33,506 nt of DNA from contig SXPB01000262.1 in the NCBI GenBank assembly GCA_005776475.1, positions 1-33,506 of the forward strand, given 5' to 3'. Origin of the DNA: Planctomycetia bacterium. Lineage in GTDB: Bacteria; Planctomycetota; UBA1135; UBA2386. Positions 30,508 to 33,506 of this stretch are shown one piece after another (the first letter of the stretch is position 1; each line of letters opens with the position of its first letter). The position numbers and the translations under genes are program-made. The notes under the pieces were generated by a model. The model made no database searches. It saw only the letters and a program-made list of their open reading frames with translations, and was not told the DNA's origin.

Positions 30508-32189
30508 ACGGCCACGAACGTCCCGACGACGACGTCCAGCGCGCGCACGCCATGGTCGACGAGCAGGACCTGTTCGCGCTCTTTGCGCAGCGGGCGCCCA
30601 ACCCGACGCAGTTCGCCGCGGGCATCGCGGCGCGTTTGCGTGATCGCGAAGCGCAGCCACCAGCCCGCAAAGCGGCGGCATGGCTGCCGATCGAAGCTGC
30701 GGGCCTCGTGGGCAAGAACCTGTGGTTCGTCGTGTCGATGCCGGCCCTGCTGCTCGTCGGCATCGTGGCCGCGTTCGGCAGCGCCGCGCGCCTCGTCCAG
30801 GGTGTCGCGCAGAATCGCGCGCCAGCCCAGAACGAGAGCCAGACGCGGCAGATCTGGCGCCAGGCCTTCGTCTCGATCGGCTGCTGCTTCGGTTTCGCAG
30901 TGGCCATGGTTGCGAGCGCTGTCTACGCCCCGCACGCCCTGCGCGACGCCTTCCTGCTCGGCTTGTTGGCATCGATGTTCGTGCTCGTGCTGGGACTGCG
31001 GTCGCAAGCCCGCGCCGGCAGCATGGAACGCAGCCAGGTCGCGTCCCTGTGCATCGAGACGATGTGGGGCATCGCGCTGGTGCTCATGCCACTGGCGCTG
31101 TTTGGCAGCGTGCTCGATCTCGTGCCGTCGCCGCTGACGACCTTCGCCGCGCTCGGCATCGGCATCGTCGCGCTGGTGCCGCTGGCCTTGCGGTCCTTCC
31201 TCGGCGTGCTGACGGTGGTCGGCATCGCGTTCGCCGCAACGACGATTCCAGGCTCGCTGCACCTGGCTCCGGCCAGGCCGACGTTGGCCGCGGCAACGCA
31301 GGCCATCGCCAGCGCCGAGTTCCTCGGCGGCCAGGTCGCGAGTGCGCCGATGCTCGTCGACCACGTGCTCGAACTGCGTGCACACGGCTGCGCGGTGGAA
31401 CTGCGCGGAGAACTGCTCGAAACGATGCGGAGCCAACTCGCCGCCAAACCGCCGAGCGCATTCGCGACGACAGCCCTGGCGCGGCTCGGCACGCTCGATG
31501 CCGAGGCTTGGGCCACGCTCGCAAACAACCCGTCGATCCGCCACGCCCTGTCGCGCCTCTCGCTCGACAAGCAGCCGCTCGTGCCGAACTCGTACGACGA
31601 CTACCAGGTGCACTGCCTGCTGGCGACGAACCAACTCGACGACCGCACCCAGGATCGGCTCGCCGAGCGGCTCGTCGCGGGAATCGAACAGCCGCATCCG
31701 TTGCCGCTGCTCGCGGCCGCCCAGTGCGTGCGCTGGCTCGACCTGATCGGGCGCGGTGGTCTGGTCGATGCGCGCCGCGATCGGTTGCTCGCGCTGCTCA
31801 CGGCGCACCAAGTGACGACAGGCCTGCTCCGAGGGCGGTTCTGCGCCAACCCGCAGACGCTGGCCGGAGCCGAGGACGACTCGACGGACCATGCCCTGAC
31901 CTTGCTGCATCGCTTGGGCACGACCTCGATCGACCATCGAATGCTGCACCGCGCGCTGGCGCGGTGCACGTTCCTGCCCACGGACAACGACGGCACCAGC
32001 TGGGTCGGCTTGCGCAGCTACCGGCAATGGCTGTCGTGCGAACGCCTCGGCGAACCGCCGGCGCCGGCGCTGGGCGCGCTGCTGGTCGACGAACGACTGA
32101 CGATCGCCGTGATCGCGTTCGTGCTGCTGTGCCTCTACGCAACCTGGCTCGTGGCGCCGCGCCGCACCGTGGCGGGCGCCTTGCCGTGA
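30504..32189 (+). CDS. Multi-pass membrane protein, probable ECF sigma partner
   Basis: The 561-residue protein has an N-terminal soluble stretch (1-70) with an acidic helix (VQRAHAMVDEQDLFALFAQR), six transmembrane segments between about 73 and 248, and a hydrophilic helical region of roughly 280 residues (about 250-530). A final helix (TIAVIAFVLLCLYATWLVAP, about 533-552) follows. No known family is recognised. The position and ATGA overlap with an ECF sigma gene suggest that the N-terminal stretch binds sigma and the large loop senses a signal. No ASD zinc motif (HxxxCxxC) is visible, so it would be an unusual anti-sigma factor. A solenoid in the loop is possible, since LETMRSQLAAKPPSAFATTALARLGTL-type helices recur. 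Confidence 0.62.
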   Translation: MNGHERPDDDVQRAHAMVDEQDLFALFAQRAPNPTQFAAGIAARLRDREAQPPARKAAAWLPIEAAGLVGKNLWFVVSMPALLLVGIVAAFGSAARLVQGVAQNRAPAQNESQTRQIWRQAFVSIGCCFGFAVAMVASAVYAPHALRDAFLLGLLASMFVLVLGLRSQARAGSMERSQVASLCIETMWGIALVLMPLALFGSVLDLVPSPLTTFAALGIGIVALVPLALRSFLGVLTVVGIAFAATTIPGSLHLAPARPTLAAATQAIASAEFLGGQVASAPMLVDHVLELRAHGCAVELRGELLETMRSQLAAKPPSAFATTALARLGTLDAEAWATLANNPSIRHALSRLSLDKQPLVPNSYDDYQVHCLLATNQLDDRTQDRLAERLVAGIEQPHPLPLLAAAQCVRWLDLIGRGGLVDARRDRLLALLTAHQVTTGLLRGRFCANPQTLAGAEDDSTDHALTLLHRLGTTSIDHRMLHRALARCTFLPTDNDGTSWVGLRSYRQWLSCERLGEPPAPALGALLVDERLTIAVIAFVLLCLYATWLVAPRRTVAGALP

Positions 32190-32192
32190 ACG

Positions 32193-33269
32193 TCAGCGCG
32201 GCGGCTTGCCCTGATCGGGACTCGGCTCGGGCCGGAACGGGAGCCCGAGGGCCTGTGCAATGCGTTCGCCTTCGGCCAACAGCGCACGCGGATCGCGATT
32301 GCGCGGCAACAGGAGGCAACGCTGCGAGCCTTCGAGCGCCAGATAGAACAGCGGCGCACCACGATTGAGCCCGCGCCAGTGCTGCACGCGATCGAACGCG
32401 GTGAGCGGCCACCTGCGGTGGCGGACATGCAGCAGCCAACGCCGCAGTTCGCGCACTTCGCCGTTGCCGCGATCGAGCTCCTGATGCGCCGTGTAGGTGC
32501 GCGCGAAGATCGCGGCCAGCGTGAAGGCGACCGTGAAGGCGAGCAGCAGCGCCCCGCCGCCGTCGTTGGCCGAGAACAAGGCGACGGTGCCGACGGCAGC
32601 GATCGCCGCGGCGAACCCGAAGGCGACCATGCCGACCACGCCGGCACGCCCCGTCGCGTAGTCGAAGTGCAGCACCTCCGGCGACGGCGCCGCGGCGACG
32701 GCAGCGACGGCGGCAACAGGGGCAACCTCGGCCCCGGGCAGATCGCGCTCGACCTTGGTGCCGTCGTCGGCAACGAGCAGCACGCGCCGCGGCCCCACGA
32801 ACCGCACGGGCTGCAGTCCCGGATCGGATAAGTGCATGTCCAGCACGGTGGCTCCGGTCGCGGTGTCGATGACCACGAGCCGCGTGACTTCCTCGTACGA
32901 ATAGCCGGACAGGCGCGAATCGCCGTGCGTGCGCACGCGCAACCTGCCGTCGGGCGACAGGAGACCCGGCAGCACCGTCAACTCGGCGAGCTGGGGTTGC
33001 TGCGCCGCCGCCCGCAAGAGCACCGCGCGCACGGCGGCGGGATCCCGCACGGGTTCAGGTCGGTGCATCAAGGAGTCGCGGTCGACCGCGAAGACGGCGC
33101 CATCGAGCCCGAGGAACCACAACTCGACTTCATTGCCGTCGATCAGCAGCACCCGGTGGTCGCGTTCGACGTCGCGCGTCCAATCGCCGGGGGCAGCCGC
33201 AGCGATGCGTTCGGCGATGCGCGCCTGCAACCACGCGCGCAGCGCCGGCGACGGTGCCTTCCCACTCAC
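32193..33269 (-). CDS. Two-segment membrane protein of unknown function
   Basis: The 358-residue product has an N-terminal soluble region (about 1-200) with beta-rich segments such as HRVLLIDGNEVELWFLGLDGAVFAVDRD and TRLVVIDTATGATVLDMHL. Low-complexity VAAVAAVAAAPSP follows, then two transmembrane helices (about 217-238 and 243-262), and a basic, Arg/Trp-rich C-terminal region. I do not recognise the family. The GTG start overlaps the TGA of the isomerase-like gene (GTGA), so it is probably co-expressed with it. It ends three bases from the convergent ECF partner gene. Whether the soluble part faces in or out is not clear; there is no signal peptide. Confidence 0.62.
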   Translation of the reverse strand: MSGKAPSPALRAWLQARIAERIAAAAPGDWTRDVERDHRVLLIDGNEVELWFLGLDGAVFAVDRDSLMHRPEPVRDPAAVRAVLLRAAAQQPQLAELTVLPGLLSPDGRLRVRTHGDSRLSGYSYEEVTRLVVIDTATGATVLDMHLSDPGLQPVRFVGPRRVLLVADDGTKVERDLPGAEVAPVAAVAAVAAAPSPEVLHFDYATGRAGVVGMVAFGFAAAIAAVGTVALFSANDGGGALLLAFTVAFTLAAIFARTYTAHQELDRGNGEVRELRRWLLHVRHRRWPLTAFDRVQHWRGLNRGAPLFYLALEGSQRCLLLPRNRDPRALLAEGERIAQALGLPFRPEPSPDQGKPPR

Positions 33270-33506
33270 TCGAGTCCGAGCGCCCGACGCACGGCCTGCT
33301 TGTCGATCTTGCCGCCGGCGAAGTCGTCGAACGCCCGCGCCGGCGGCCGGATCATGTGCTTGGCGATGAACGGCGCGCCTTCCTCGGCGCCCTGCTGGCT
33401 GTCCTTGAAGCAGCACTCCCACTCGAGCGTCGCCCAGCCTTCGTAGCCGTACTTCGTCAGCAGGCTGAAGATCGACGTGAAGTCGACCTGGCCGTCGCCC
33501 GTCGAC
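33266..33506 (-). CDS. Sugar phosphate isomerase/epimerase (TIM barrel), C-terminal part
   Basis: Only the last 79 residues are inside the window; the start lies beyond the right edge. They read as the end of a xylose-isomerase-like TIM barrel: STGDGQVDFTSIFSLLTKYG, GWATLEWECCFKD, and GAPFIAKHMI before a helical tail ending RALGLE. This resembles AP-endonuclease-2-type sugar phosphate isomerase/epimerases, common in planctomycetes. The family uses a divalent metal to isomerise or epimerise sugars or inositols. The E of LEWE is likely a late barrel residue. The stop overlaps the next gene's GTG. Substrate cannot be judged from this fragment. Confidence 0.85.
   Translation of the reverse strand, partial: STGDGQVDFTSIFSLLTKYGYEGWATLEWECCFKDSQQGAEEGAPFIAKHMIRPPARAFDDFAGGKIDKQAVRRALGLE

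Noticed and set aside
1-33506. tRNA, rRNA, CRISPR, insertion sequence, integrase, toxin-antitoxin or phage genes
   Set aside because: I looked for conserved tRNA/rRNA segments, regularly spaced repeats, transposase motifs and att-like repeats on both strands and saw none.

Overview
The window is 33.5 kb of very GC-rich, densely coding bacterial chromosome. It holds 27 complete genes and two genes cut by its edges, on both strands. No gap exceeds about 210 bases. I see no tRNA, rRNA, CRISPR array, insertion sequence, integrase or phage gene. The gene content suggests a planctomycete-like bacterium. There are extracytoplasmic-function (ECF) sigma factors each paired with a membrane protein, a Ser/Thr kinase fused to a formylglycine-generating-enzyme (FGE)-type domain, large cysteine-containing secreted proteins with no familiar domain, HEAT-repeat proteins, squalene-cyclase-type repeats, a SET-domain protein and a sulfotransferase. 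This assignment is inference from gene families; no marker gene is present to confirm it.

Layout. 1-1539: the C-terminal part of methylmalonyl-CoA mutase and a two-CBS-domain protein. 1543-3427 (minus): a small SET-domain methyltransferase and an orphan membrane histidine kinase. 3513-9270 (plus): a probable operon of a membrane-anchored HEAT-repeat protein, an exported HEAT-like protein, an exported M1 metallopeptidase and a MATE efflux pump, with start/stop overlaps at two of its three junctions. 9410-14161 (minus): an iodotyrosine-deiodinase-like flavoprotein, a scramblase-like protein, a GNAT acetyltransferase, a class I methyltransferase and a secreted protein of about 480 residues. 14372-16033 (plus): a MarR regulator with a likely operator, a membrane-anchored SRPBCC protein and a DUF3052-type protein. 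16086-17525 (minus): a paralogue of the secreted 480-residue protein. The pair shares upstream sequence blocks and flanks the MarR cassette.

17684-20663 (plus) is the most interesting region. An exported protein that appears to consist of two STN-like modules, with no barrel or secretin domain, lies just upstream of an ECF sigma factor. That gene overlaps one for a FecR-like membrane protein whose C-terminus carries a DUF1579-like domain. This resembles the Fec-type surface-signalling logic (STN domain to FecR to ECF sigma) without the TonB receptor, and it may be a variant signalling system.

20703-23829 (minus): a sulfotransferase and a large secreted protein. 24000-26579 (plus): the kinase-FGE fusion. 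26580-28547 (minus): an RnfD/NqrB-like membrane protein fused to a C-terminal Sel1-like region, with no other Rnf subunit nearby. 28673-29896 (plus): an exported squalene-cyclase-repeat protein. 29983-32189 (plus): a second ECF sigma factor overlapping the gene for a large seven-segment membrane protein. 32193-33506 (minus): a two-segment membrane protein and the end of a sugar-phosphate-isomerase-type TIM-barrel gene, overlapping by four bases.

Assignments rest on motifs read by eye in the translated sequence. No database search was run.
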